Assembly (NCBI GenBank): GCA_033398695.1
Contig: CM065804.1
Span: 10,587,001-10,651,000, forward strand
DNA length: 64,000 nt
Direction: 5' to 3'
Source: Orobanche coerulescens
Lineage: Eukaryota > Streptophyta > Magnoliopsida > Lamiales > Orobanchaceae
Below, one piece after another: positions 21,905 through 33,246 of the stretch (positions within the stretch are counted from its first letter, which is position 1; each line of letters starts with the position of its first letter). The notes beneath the pieces were generated by a model. It made no database searches. It saw only the letters and a program-made list of their open reading frames with translations, and had not been told where the DNA came from. A program made the translations under genes and the position numbers.

Positions 21905-22897
21905 TCATTCCGGGTCTTCAGCGACAACTCCCCCTTGAACGGGTTTGTTTATATCAAGATAGCATACGTCCCTCTCATTAGATCGAAACTCGTTCGCCTC
22001 CAACATTCGAACATACTTTGGCAAATCCTCGTAAATTTCTTCAACATCGGAATGTGAGTAAATGGATTGTGAAATGCAATGCTCCAACAAGTCGGTCGGG
22101 GGCGGCATAATAGACTCAATTTCATAACATTCCTCGGGCGCATCCTCGGGCTTCTTCATCGCGTCATAGATGGAAATTTTCAGATTTTGATCATTAACCC
22201 GGAAGGTAAGATCACCCTCTTGGACGTCGATAAGTGCTCTCCCCGTCGCTAGAAACGGTCTCCAAAAGATCAATGGTTGATTCTCGTCCTCGGGCATATC
22301 AAGAACTACGAAATCGGCCGGGAAGACTAAGTGTTGGACTCTAACGAACACATCCTCCACAACTCCCCTCGGATAAGAGATCGACCGGTCCGCCATGAGT
22401 AGAGAAATGGTAGTCGGCTTCATCTCCCCAATCTTCAACCTCTTAAAGATGGATAGAGGCATAAGATTGATGCTTGCCCCGAGATCACACAACACATTAC
22501 AGAACGTTTGGTCGCCAATCATGCATGTCAAAGTAAAACGTCCTGGATCCTTCTGCTTGAGCGGGAGCTTGTTTTGAATGATAGCGCTACACTTCTCTGT
22601 CAAATTTATTGTTTCAAACTTCGCCAACTTCCTCTTGCTTGCCACAGCGTCTTTCAAGAATTTAACGTACCCCGGCATGTCTCTCAAAGCTTCTAGAAGT
22701 GGAATGTTGATATTCACCTTTTGAAACATGTCTATAAACCGTTGAAGCTTTTCATCATATCTCGACTTGGCCAATCGCTGTGGAAATGGAGCTTTTACCT
22801 CAAAATCCTTCACATTCGAACCTACAGGAGCCTTTCGACCGATAGGGGGGTCGATAGGCTCAATTGCTGGAATTCTGTCTGGGTATCGGGTGGGCAT
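21905..22897 (-). CDS. Element C aspartic protease region of the gag-pro polyprotein
   Basis: A 330-aa open frame. PFPQRLAKSRYDEKLQRFID and INIPLLEALRDMPGYVKFLK are typical Athila spacer sequence. The protease core is VLCDLGASINLMPLSIFKRL and then MADRSISYPRGVVEDVFVRV and FPADFVVLDM. The usual LGRPFLATG reads FWRPFLATG. Its first codons (PPIGRKAP) lie in CCGATAGG motifs like those in the LTR. No RT follows. Catalytic DLGA is the normal form in Athila proteases. Confidence 0.8.
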   Translation of the reverse strand: MPTRYPDRIPAIEPIDPPIGRKAPVGSNVKDFEVKAPFPQRLAKSRYDEKLQRFIDMFQKVNINIPLLEALRDMPGYVKFLKDAVASKRKLAKFETINLTEKCSAIIQNKLPLKQKDPGRFTLTCMIGDQTFCNVLCDLGASINLMPLSIFKRLKIGEMKPTTISLLMADRSISYPRGVVEDVFVRVQHLVFPADFVVLDMPEDENQPLIFWRPFLATGRALIDVQEGDLTFRVNDQNLKISIYDAMKKPEDAPEECYEIESIMPPPTDLLEHCISQSIYSHSDVEEIYEDLPKYVRMLEANEFRSNERDVCYLDINKPVQGGVVAEDPE

Positions 22898-22909
22898 ATC
22901 GGCCGATAG
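22832..22909 (-). repeat. Element C palindromes inside its own coding region
   Basis: Half-sites TCGACCGATAGG and GGTCGATAGG at 22832-22859 and a full TATCGGCCGATA at 22897-22908 match the LTR motif but sit in the gag-pro linker, where they are translated. Confidence 0.65.
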
Positions 22910-23072
22910 TCTTGGCAGAAAGGCCTGCTGCGTTTCATCTGCCTTCTCGTTCTCGGCTCCCGTTTCTAGTACATCCTCGTTTCCAGATTTCTCAACTTCA
23001 GCCCCATGATTACTGTACCTTGTCCCACTCCGAAGCTCGATTGCGTTGCATTGTTGCGTCTTCCGGTTGGTC

Positions 23073-24421
23073 TCAGATCGCTTTCGGAAAATGGCCCGGC
23101 TTATGAATTCCGGCTTGGGCGTTCGCCATTTGACTCATTTGGGTCTCCACCATCGACATCTGCTTTGTCAAGGCTATCACTGAGTTTCCAATAGATGTCA
23201 CACTATACTCGAGAGCCCCGAACCTCTTGTCTGCTTTATAAATAAAATATTTTTGACTCGCCTCTAACCGTTCCAACATCTCTTCCATCGGTGTCTTAGC
23301 AATCGGCTCTTGAATAACCCCGTTTTTCACGTTAAATTCCGGTGGTGGCTGAAGAGCATTGTTCGGGTTGGCATAGGAGAAATTAGGGTGGTTTCGATTG
23401 TTCGGATAATAGTTCCCCCTATTTCCCCTTGCCAGAAGTTTCCTCCTTGCACGTAATTTACATCCTCCTCAATTGCAATAGGCTCGTTTAGCTCTTCAAA
23501 AACTGCATTGACTCCCAAAGTCTTCTTTTTTAGCATCTCAAGCTCTTTTTGTTGTCTTTCAAATTTCGCCTTCAAATCACCGTAGGCGTCCTCGTCACCG
23601 GATGGAACCTTTCTTCTCGTCATCTTCCTATCTGTCACCTCCTCGTAATCATTGTTGACCGCTAGCTCGATGAGATTCTTGGCCTCTTCATAATCGTTAG
23701 CAAGAAATCCCCCCTTCGAGGAATAGTCCAACTCTCTTCTAGCCCCTCGTCAAACCCCGATAAAACCGAATGTAGATTTCCTCCTTGTCAATTCCATGCT
23801 GTGGGCATTTGCGAAGTAGCTTCTTAAATCGGATCCATGCCTCGTATAAGTATTCATCCTCATATTGCTCGAATTGCAAGATATCGTTGATTTGTTTTTG
23901 CACCTTCGAGGGAGGATAGAACTGTGCTAAGAACAACCGAGTCATCTCTCTCCAAGTACCAATTTCCTTCCGATCTAGGCTCTTGTACCAATCTAGCGCA
24001 TCGTCTTCTAAGGAAAACCGGAATAGGCGGAGCTTAATGACATCCGGAGGCACTCCATTTTGCTTGATGGTGGCACATATGTCCAAAAACGACTCAAGAT
24101 GAGCGTTTGGATCTTCATTAACTCCTCCTCCGTATGTTTGAGACTTCACTGTAGCGATGAGGGACGGCTTAAGCTCGAAGTTGTTGGCATCATCCCCCAA
24201 CCTCCTTCTTGATAATCGTCCAGCTTCGGTCGAAAGCGGGCATTCAAAGGGATCTTCTCGGGACGAGCGAGTTCTCGTGGTGGGTCAACAATGCCGGCCA
24301 TGGTATCAACGAAATGTATAGAAATAGTCTCGGTTCTCGCTTCTTGCTTCTTCCTCCTCAAAGACTTCTCGATTTCCGGATCCAAAGGAAATAAGTCCTT
24401 TCCTTGGGATCTTGTGATCAT
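23073..24421 (-). pseudogene. Element C gag, frameshifted
   Basis: Likely start ATG at 24421 (MITRSQGKDLFPLDPEIEKS). Frameshifts near 24180, 23735 and 23330 join segments NNFELKPSLIATVKSQTYGG, NAHLESFLDICATIKQNGV, IKLRLFRFSLEDDALDWYKS and EAWIRFKKLLRKCPQHGI, the capsid-like retrotransposon gag domain of Athila elements. They are followed by a coiled-coil KAKFERQQKELEMLKKKTLG and ITSIGNSVIALTKQMS-like heptads. No clear zinc knuckle survives. Confidence 0.8.
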
Positions 24422-24546
24422 GCACCGCCTACAAGGAAGAGAAAACAAGATATGAGGAAACGAGATCGAATATTAATAATAACAGTAAACAACCTAAAGT
24501 AACAATCTCTTCTTTTTCGAATTATCCCCTTAAGTTTTCTATCAAC

Positions 24547-24563
24547 TCCCAAGAACGGCGCCA
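24547..24563 (-). other. Element C primer-binding site region
   Basis: Six bases inside the 5' LTR end, the minus strand reads TGGCGCCGTTCTTGGGA, the GGCGCC-type PBS used by Athila-like elements. The element D counterpart is TGGCGCCATTGCCGGGG. Confidence 0.75.
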
Positions 24564-24569
24564 AAAAAT

Positions 24570-26035
24570 TGATCGCTAGAATTCGCGTAGTTTGGTTTTC
24601 TTATCCGATCAATTTTAAAATTTGTATAACCTCGAAGTATTTCCAAGGTGTCGAACCCAAGGGAATTGATATGTCGAAAATAAAGGAAATAACTCTACTC
24701 AAAATTTGATCGCTATTTAGGAATCCGAAAATTTGGTTTGTTTCTAATTATCTACTTCAAAATCGAAAAATAAAAATTAAATAAAAGATGAATTATCTAA
24801 ATCAAGCAGATAACCAAATTAGCGAGATAAAATCACAAGTTGAAAGCTAATTGATCCTAGGTAGTATCATCTAATTGAGTTCACACAATCCATTCACTTG
24901 ATTCCTTCTCCCCAAATTTTAATTCAATCCTAGAAATAATCACTCAGCCGATCTAGAATTCCGATCAAGGCAACCTAGAAAGATAGTTAATTTAAACCCT
25001 TTTCCCCGCCAGGACTCAAAGAATTTAAATCACTTAAAAAGCACCAACTTATTTATCTATGATTTATCTTACTCCACTTAGGTCTTAAGATCAAATCATA
25101 TTGTGCATCAAGTATTTCCACTAATTAATTAATCCTTCCGGGCAAAATTAATTAGCTAACATGCATCGATTAAGGGCCCTTTAATCTAGCATGAGATTTA
25201 ACACATCTTGATCACAAGCCTAGGATGAAAGGTAAAAAGGTAATCAAAGGAACATCATGTGAACATCAATTAAAATTACTAACCCTAGAATCAATCAATG
25301 GATTTAGCCAGACATAATTGAAATTAAACAAGAAATAGATGGAGATTGCATATTATTAATATGAAAAGAGAGATTACAACCCATCTGGATGAACTCTGAG
25401 TCTTCAATCTCCGAAAAAGTAGAAAAACAATAATAATTGCTGCTATCCAAAAAGTTCTTGTCTCCAAGGAATTAAAATTGAAAAAGAAAAAATAAAAATC
25501 TGCTAAAGTGATGAAAGATGATAAAAGATGAAAAAGGATGGTGGAAGATGGTAAACTAGGTCTAGGGGGAGGGGTATATAGCCTATGGGAGTTAAAATCC
25601 CGATTGGAACTAATCTAGGAAACAAAATCTATCCAAAAGAGTCACAATCCGTCAAAACACGAGATCCCGCGGAGCAGCCTATCGGCCTGGCCTATCGGCC
25701 GATAGGCTGGCCCGATAGTTGGTTCGTCGGTCGACTTTCACTTGATAGGGCTTGGACACCTTTCGGACGCACCTATCGGCCGATAGTCTGGCCCGATAGG
25801 TGGTCTGACTTTTGCAAAAAATCCGTTCTTCCGTCCGTTTGACTCGACTCTCGGTCCTTTGTCTCGTTTTGGGTCCTTTTGGCTCTAAAAACCTAAAAAC
25901 ACACTAAAACCAACCCAAATGCGTAATACGGCTCGACTAATCATAAATAAGCCAAATACGAGCACATTAATCACGAAACGAGATAAAAACCTAGTATAAA
26001 ATCCTAGAAAAATGTGGTAAAATTACCACTTATCA
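24570..26035 (-). mobile_element. Element C 5' LTR
   Basis: 1466 bp; see the 3' copy. Palindrome array at 25679-25800 and TATATA at 25575-25580. Shares ATGTCTGGCTAAAT near its middle with the D-family LTRs (ATGTCTGGCTAAAG), a conserved downstream motif. Confidence 0.95.
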
Positions 26036-29000
26036 CCCTGTGAGCCTTTCATCGTTATACTTCCTAGCGGTGATAGGATCGTTGGTGATCGGGAGATCCG
26101 AGATTGTGCTGTGACTATTTGCAAGAGGGCTTGGCTCTTTCATCTTATTGTTGTGGGTATTGAGGGTGAGGATTTAATTCTCGGGGATGATTGTCTCGAG
26201 CGGCATGGTGCGATCATAAAATACTGCACGAGAATCATCACTATGATAGCCGAGGACATCACCGAACACTCTTTTGCAGGGCGAAAGAGGGAAAACCAGA
26301 AGTTCGTTATTAACGCCTTGAAGGCGATGAGACTCCTGCGGAAGGGGTGTTCTGGTTATTGGTGTTACGCCTTGAAGGCAGAGAGCGATGGAGTAGAGTT
26401 TTCATCGATTCCCATTGTTAGTGAATTCCCGGATGTCTTTCCTGACGAGTTGCCGGGGTTGCCACCGGACCGTGAGGTCGAGTTTGCTATTGAGTTAGAG
26501 CTGGGCGCGGCTCCGATTTCTAAGGCTCCGTATCGTATGGCACCTTCCGAGATGGCCGAGTTGAAGAAGTAGTTGAGTGAGCTTCTTGAGTCGGGATATA
26601 TTCGACCGAGCGCTTCACCTTGGAGTGCATCGGTTCTCTTCGTGCGGAAGAATGATGGTTCACTGCGATTGTGTATCGACTATCGCGAGCTAAACAATGT
26701 GACCATCAAGAACAAGTATCCATTGCCGAGGATTGATGCCTTGTTCCATCAGTTGCAGGTAGCTGCGGTATTCTCGAAAATCGACTTGAGATCGGGATAC
26801 TACCAGCTTCGGGTGAAGGAGTCCGACGTGCCGAAAACAGCTTTTCATATACAGACATTATGAGTTTATAGTTATGCCTTTCGGGTTAACTAACCCGCCG
26901 GCAGTGTTCATGCAGTTGATGAACAAGGTCTTTATCGAGTATTTGGATAAGTGTGTCGTCCTCTTCATTGATGATATCCTAATTTATTCGAGGAACAATG
27001 AGGAGCACGTGCATCGTCTGCGAGTAGTATTAGACATTTTGAGGACCGTGCAACTCTATGCGAAGTTCTCGAAATGCGAGTTCTGGCTGAAAGAAGTGAT
27101 ATTCCTAGGCCACGTGGTTTCAGCCGAGGGAGTCCGTGTGGATCCGCAGAAGATCGAGGCAGTGTTGGATTGGGCACCGCCTAAGAACGTGAATGAGGTC
27201 CGTAGTTTCTTGGGTTTGGCTGGATACTACCGTAGGTTCGTCGAGGGTTTCTTGAAACTAGCTCGACCACTTACACAGTTGCTTCAGAAGTTCGAGATGT
27301 TCGTCTAGAATGACGAGAGACAGGCGAGTTTTGAGGAGCTTAAGAGACGTTTAACTTCAGCCCCGATTTTAGCATTGCCATGTGGCAATATGGGATTTGT
27401 TATATATAGTGATGCTTCGGGTCAGGGTCTTGGATGCGTGTTGATGCAGCATGATAAGACCATTGCGTGTGCATCGAGACAGTTGAGGCCATATGAGCTT
27501 AACTACCCTACTCACGATTTGGAGTTAGCGACAGTTGTTTTCGCACTCAAGATTTGGCATCACTATCTGTTTGGCTCTGCATGTCAGATTTTTACCGATC
27601 ATAAAAGTCTAAAGTATATTTTTACCCATCGGGAGTTGAATATGAGGCAAAGGAGGTGGTTGGAGTTGATTAAGGATTATGACCTCGAAATCCTTTATCA
27701 CCCGGGCAAGGCGAACGTCGTGGCCGACGCCTTGAGTCAGAAACTGATTGCGTTGAGGACACTTGAGATCCTTACATCTCAGTCTGAGCTTCAGCAGGAT
27801 TTGATCGAGTTGAGTGTTGAGATTGTGTTTCCGGGAGCTGTCGGGCAACTTTGTGCTTTAGAGATTTCATCGTCGTTAGTCGATGAAATTAAATTAAAAC
27901 AATTGGAGGATCCGATGATTTCTCAAATCTGAGAGAATGTTCTCAAGGACTAGTCTCCTGGGTTCGTGATTCACGAGGATGGTGTGTTGAGATTCCAGAG
28001 TCGGCTTTGTGTACCGAACGACATGGAAGTGAGGCAAAGTATTTTGCGAGAGGCCCATGCTACGCCTTACTCAGTTCATCCTGGATCGAGTAAGAGGTAC
28101 AAGGACCTGAGGAAGAGATTTTGGTAGAACGACATGAAGGAGGAGCACACACGGTTTGTAGCGAGATGTTTGACTTGTAAGCAGGTCAAAATCGAGCATC
28201 AGTGACCGGCTGGCCCTATTGCAGTCGCTTCCCATTCCGGAATGGAAATAAGAAGATATTTCGATGGATTTCGTCACGAGTTTGCCGAGATCGAGATCGG
28301 ACATAAATACGGTTTGGGTGATTGTTGATCGTCTGACCAAGTCGGCACATTTTATGGGCATCAAGGATACTTGGGGTCTAGAAAAGCTGGCTCGGGTGTT
28401 TATTGTGCAAATTGTGAGACTTCATGGTACTCCAAAATCTATTGTTTCGGATCGGGATGGCCATTTCGCATCGCACTTTTGACAGGCAGTGCATAAGGCA
28501 TTGGGTACTCTTTTGCGTTTGAGTACTTCTTTTCACCCTCAGTCGGATGGACAGTCGGAGCGCACTATCCAGAAGTTTGAGGATATGTTGCGTGCTTGTG
28601 CTCTCAATTGGAGTAGTGACTGGAGGAACATTTACCGTTGATCGAGTTCACGTACAACAAGGCACGCGTCGATTTGCATAGAACCGTACGAGGCACTTTA
28701 TGGGCGGCATTGTCGATCACCGATTTGTTGGAATGAGGCATCTGATTTGGTTGGGACTGAACCGGATATCGTTATGGAGACGAGATGGAAGGTGGAGTTG
28801 ACTCGGGAGAGAATATTGACTGCTCAGAGTTGACAGAAGTCGTATGCCGATGTTCGTCGTCGACATCTAGAATTCGAGGTGGGAGACCATGTTTTACTGA
28901 AAGTGTCGCCGACAAGGGGAGTTTTCCACTTCAGGAAGAAGGAAAAGTTGGGCCCGAGATTTATTGGGCCCTTTGAGATTCTCGAGAGAATTAGTGAGTT

Positions 29001-29301
29001 GGCATACCGATTGGCGTTACCTCCGGACCTGAACCACGTTCATATCTTTTGTCATGTTTCCCAGCTGAGGAAATATGTCTCGGATCCTAGCCACGTTATC
29101 GACTATGGCGAGATTGATGTCATCGAGGATATTACCTTCGAGGAGCTCCCCTTGAAGATTTTGGAACACCGTGAGAAGCGACTGAGGCATAAGACCATCC
29201 CCTTGGTCAAGGTGCAGTGGTCGAGGTATGGAGTCGAAGAGGCAACTTGGGAAACCGAGGATAGCATACGTGCTAGGTACCCCGAGTTGTTTGTTTCTTA
29301 A
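26036..29301 (+). pseudogene. Element B protease C-terminus, RT, RNase H, integrase, chromodomain-like tail
   Basis: It continues the protease cut by [42 protein letters not shown] in [14 protein letters not shown], with a frameshift near 26863. RNase [41 protein letters not shown]. Integrase: zinc region HPGSSKRYKD..CLTCKQVKIEHQ, core WVIVDRLTKSAHFMGI, SIVSDRDGHFASHF and [13 protein letters not shown] (Asp-Asp-Glu retained), several stops (27307, 27930, 28126, 28203, 28480). The tail VIEDITFEELPLKILEHREK through EEATWETEDSIRARYPELF is intact. Non-functional overall, but better preserved than element A. Confidence 0.9.
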
Positions 29302-29336
29302 GTTTCGGGACGAAACTTATTTTTAGAGGGGTAGAA

Positions 29337-30139
29337 TGTAATATCCGCATTTTCTTTTCCCGGTACTTTCACGATTTTTATGTTTTTCCCATTTCGGTGG
29401 CTCGTGTATAACCGTATGTGTATTTCGGGAATACTTATTTTTGGATTTATTTTACTCAATTCCACTATTATTGGCATTTCCATCGCTTGATTCTCGTGAT
29501 TATTGTTTGGAACCGCCGTTTTGGGGTTGTCGTATATCTATCATACGTTATTATGCGTGTTGTGATCTTCTGTGCGTTGTTTCGAGCGTGATTCATGTGT
29601 TTTGGGTGTTTGAGCCGTTTTTCACTTGGGTGTCTAGCGCACGCTATGGATGTTAATTAGTGCGCGCTAGTTTTCCATGGTCGCACGCTATGTTTGTATG
29701 GTAGCGCACGCTAGTGATTCGGGCACAACAGTGTCAGTAGCATGCTTCTGCCTTCTGCCCTTTGGATCTAGCGCACGCTAATAGTTTCTTCTTGCGCACG
29801 CTATTGTTCGGGTTTAGCATACGCAGAGTGGCCGGTAGCGTGCGCTAACCCGGCAGCCCAGTACTGGGCAGTTTACTCCTGGACTCGGATGATGTCCAAG
29901 TAGCGCACGCTGCAGCCCAATAGCGCGCGCTACCGAGGGGCGGTTAGCGCACGCTATTTTCTGATAGCGCACGCTAGCGGTCCAGAACTATAGGTTCTGG
30001 ACTGGGGTGTTAACTTTCTGGGCCGGGGTATGAGCCGATAGCGCACGCTAATAAGAGAATGTTAGCGCACGCTAATAACTCCTGGTTATATAAACCAGGG
30101 GGTTGACCGGGGCTGCTCATTTCTTCCCATTTTCACTCC
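29337..30139 (+). mobile_element. Element B 3' LTR, truncated after the promoter
   Basis: It begins TGTAATATCCGC after the purine tract TTAGAGGGGTAGAA, includes the full palindrome array and TATATAAA (30087-30094), and stops after TTTTCACTCC, where homology to the 5' LTR ends. Around 1.27 kb of R/U5 is missing. Sequence of element A gag resumes at once. Confidence 0.85.
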
Positions 30140-30616
30140 TTTTCACCATTCAGCGGCTTCTTTGTCCAGAAGGTATTGGGCAATAGGCACCCTTATACCT
30201 TCGGGACAAGCCACAACATCGAAGATTCTGTCCATCTGGAAAAGTCATTTCTCCCACCCCAAAGAATCTGTAGCACCAGTGAAACGAGGGGGATGCATCT
30301 TCGTAACTTTCTGAAGCCATTTACTAGATTCCTCTTCCATAATTGCGGGTGGTTTTCATTGGATACCCTGGGCAATCTATGTTAATTAGTTTACCATCTG
30401 TTGTAATATAGCTGTAGCCCCGGGTTTAGCACCGGCACCCGATGGTTGATCTTGACTGGTCGAAGGGTCTTGATGCGCTTCTGAACTCAACGGTGGGTCT
30501 TCTGGTACTGTATATGATGCCATTTCAGTGGTTGGTGGTGAAGGTACCTCATCCTCGTCAGTAGCACCACGACCACGGCCACTGCGGCATCCCCGGATTG
30601 ATCTTCCTCTCAACAT
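30140..30616 (-). pseudogene. Element A gag, N-terminal part
   Basis: ATG at 30616 opens MLRGRSIRGCRSGRGRGATD, followed by an acidic/Pro-Ser-rich stretch and GATAILQQMVN. After a stop, SFHWCYRFFGVGEM-like out-of-frame and LDKEAAEW segments match gag position for position with element B (GWEGWIKE...TGDATDWWE). It is interrupted here by element B and continues at 14055. Confidence 0.75.
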
Positions 30617-30852
30617 ACTGAGGAATAAGAAAGAGTATAAAACAATATCAACACGGTTCATACATCAACATTATCGTAGATTTCATTACATCATATCGGA
30701 GTAACGAATGAGATAAATGCAATGGCTTCAGGAGACTTACAGCCACATATCGCACAGAGGTATGACATCATGATGATGTTAGGCTCAACAACTGACTCAT
30801 GAAACTCGACTGACAGACCCAACTTATCCATAGCCTAGGTATTCACAACCTA

Positions 30853-30865
30853 GGCTCCGATACCA
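30853..30865 (-). other. Element A primer-binding site, initiator-Met tRNA type
   Basis: On the minus strand TGGTATCGGAGCC lies four bases after the LTR end GTGTTACA. It differs by one base from the TGGTATCAGAGCC of element B. Confidence 0.85.
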
Positions 30866-30869
30866 TAAC

Positions 30870-32865
30870 TGTAACACCCTAATTCACACGAGGGTCGTTA
30901 CATGCCGTAGGACCTTCAACAAGGCCCCACCAGGCGAAACCATTCACAAACCAAACACAAAACCATGTCACAACACATAAAATACATTAACTGGTCAGGG
31001 CCCTCGACCAAAACATTTATCCGACAACCATATAATTCAAAACATAATATCGTTTTGTTGTCCACGCAGGGGACTTAACCATAATAACATAAAGTAACAC
31101 AAGTCTCTTGAATTAGACAACCACACGAAAGCCAAAATAACTTTTAAGACTCGAGCCGCATCATGCCTGCACATCCTTCCCATGTGCTTCCCGTGCCTGC
31201 TCCTCAAAATGTCCAGAACCTGAAATGTAAAACATTTCACCCCAACGAGGGGTTAGCATACGAAATGCTAGTACAAGTACATAGTTACATAGCGTTACAT
31301 ATAAACATAGTCCAACATTTCTATCACAGTCTGAAAATATTGTAAGAAGAATATATTCCGGAATATCTCACTTTAACAAAACATCTATCATTTCCAAAAC
31401 CATCACATCACATCACATTATCACGACGATACCATTGGTGACCCTCGGTCGTACCTCTTAGTATCGACCCCCTAGAGGCCCCGTCGAGCCTTCCCCAGGT
31501 GGGAAACCACTTACGCGACCGTACCCATTAGTATCGGTCCCTAGAGACCTCGTCAGGCCCTCCCCAGGTGGAAGAACAACAACGCATACACGCATTCCAT
31601 GACCGTACCACTTAGTATCGGTCCCCAGAGGCCTCATCACGCCATCCCTTGGTGGAGGAACAACACATCATTCAAAAGCATAGTTCGCAAGCAATATACA
31701 TGCGGAATACGCAACATACGCAACCAAATGTAACCCATGTACTTGCCTCGGATAACTCGGTGCGATGAAATCGATGAAAGGGAGGTTTATGTTCAACTCT
31801 CTCTTCAGAAGTTCGTTCCTAGATCACAACAGTACCAAATCAATTACGATACTACGGAAATGTAGAGAATCTTCTAATTTCTACCCATTGGAGCATTTTA
31901 TCGTACCTTGAAGGCATAGTCCAATTTGATCAATCAACGGAAGGATTCTCGAAATCATTCCACAAAACTTTGAGATTAATATAAATTCTCAGTTATACAA
32001 TGATGATTTACCATATATCCTAGCTAGAACAAGCTAAAGGAGCATAATCATGTTAAACCCCCCAAAATCCACCAATTTCAAGGGTTCGCTTGATCTTACC
32101 TCAATTCGGACAACAAGGAGATGATTGATGATGATAATAACTTCAAATCCAACTTCCGAAATGATTCTCCAAGGATTTTCTTCACAAATTCTCGAATTTT
32201 TCCGAAGGGTCTCGAAGGTAGGTGAGAAATGAGAGAAATGACCTAGATTTCCGGACACAGTGACTTATATAGTCGATCACTTACGGCCGTAACCGGCAGC
32301 CTTACGGCCGTACCCGGCCTTCGTGAATGTTCGGCCCAGCACCCTTCCCACCACGTACGGACGTAGCCGATCACGTCTTACAGCCTTAAACAGCCTTCAT
32401 CCGGATGCTGCCCAGCACCCTTACGGCCGTATCCGACCACTTCTTACTGCCGTAACCGGCCTTCGTCCGGATACTGCCCAGCACCCTGCCGAGCCCTTAC
32501 GGGTGTAACCAGTACCGTACGGCCGTAACTCGGCCAGTCACCTCGTCTGCAATGTCCGTCTCCTGCAGCCATAATTTTAACAGTCCGGTTAGACGTTCGA
32601 CACGTCCGGATGACCCGGGTGCATTTTCTATCTCGAGACAATAACGAACCCATTACAAACATACCACGTTACACGATGAGCGTCATCGAATCGAAGAAAC
32701 ACATACTGTATCAAGTCATATTCATAAGGAAAACATTGCAAATATCGATACTTCGTACCATACATAGCCAAAAGACGAAGTCCAAAATGACAGTTGTAAT
32801 GAAACAAAATATTTGGTACAAAACGCCATCATTCGAAACACGAAACAAAAATCTCGGATATTACA
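30870..32865 (-). mobile_element. Element A 5' LTR (minus orientation)
   Basis: 1996 bp, starting TGTAATATCCGAG at 32865 on the minus strand and ending TGTTACA at 30870. It contains its own TATA box at 32264-32272 (TATATAAG), palindromes between 32279 and 32530, and a predicted intron at 32099-31220 (donor GAG|GTAAGA, branch TGCTAAC at 31252-31258, acceptor TTTCAG). The outer flank GGGGG compares with GAGGG in the inverted flank, a probable target duplication. Confidence 0.9.
32264..32530 (-). promoter_or_regulatory. Element A 5' LTR promoter: TTACGGCCGTAA array plus TATA box
   Basis: Palindromes or one-base variants at about 32279, 32299, 32354, 32419, 32443, 32497 and 32516, then CTATATAAG on the minus strand at 32264-32272. 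Copy number and order resemble the 3' LTR, with different point changes. Confidence 0.7.
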
Positions 32866-33246
32866 GGGGGGTGCACCAGCAACGCATCAGTTTTCGCGAT
32901 AAGTTACTCGGGGCTCAAGAACCAGTTCCAAATAGAGAACGTGTTGATTTATTGGCAAAAAATTTGTTCAAAATCGAGCTTGAAGAGGGGGATAGGTTGA
33001 AACAAAAATGCTGAAAGCATCTTGGAGGAGTTGTGGATACCATGGAAAGATGCAGTTATCGTTACACTCTTAGGAAAGACACTAGGCTATCTGACAATGA
33101 AGGACAGATTCCAAGCCACATGGAGGCTGGCAGGGGGAATGGATATGATCGATATAGGAAGTGGCTACTTTGTGGTTAAGTTTGACATGGCAGCAGATAG
33201 GGAGAAGATTATATATGAAGGACCTTGGATGATTTTTGATCATTAT
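32866..33246 (+). pseudogene. LINE L2 ORF1, DUF4283 domain (middle part)
   Basis: ISFRDKLLGAQEPVPNRERV, NLFKIELEEGDRL, then after a small frameshift LEELWIPWKDAVIVTLLGKT, LGYLTMKDRFQATWRLAGGM and VKFDMAADREKIIYEGPWMI. This is the DUF4283 domain of plant LINE ORF1 proteins. The domain is cut at FDHY by element H and resumes at 61707 with VAVRPWTPDF, with ATTAT on both sides. Confidence 0.85.

Larger units (their letters stand above)
17731..26035 (-). mobile_element. Element C: Athila-like gag-protease element without polymerase
   Basis: 8305 bp, bounded by TGATCGCTAG and CACTTATCA, with the target duplication CCCTG at 17726-17730 and 26036-26040. The LTRs (24570-26035 is 5', 17731-19198 is 3') differ at only about 15 places, so insertion is recent relative to its hosts. 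The minus strand carries PBS, gag, protease, a palindrome array, a short ORF and a long conserved non-coding 3' region ending in a polypurine tract. There is no RT, RNase H or integrase, so it must rely on another element. Confidence 0.9.
14056..30139 (+). mobile_element. Element B: Tekay-like LTR retrotransposon, 3' LTR truncated
   Basis: Order: 5' LTR, initiator-Met PBS, gag, protease (split by element C), RT, RNase H, integrase with chromodomain-like tail, purine tract, and the first 803 bp of a 3' LTR. It is inserted in the gag gene of element A on the opposite strand. The left flank is CTGCA (14051-14055); the right target copy is lost with the missing end of the 3' LTR. Multiple stops and frameshifts make it immobile by itself. 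Confidence 0.9.

Noticed and set aside
17731..26035. Element C repeats as an ordinary tandem duplication of host DNA
   Set aside because: TG/CA ends, 5-bp target duplication, PBS, purine tract and gag-protease show an LTR element.
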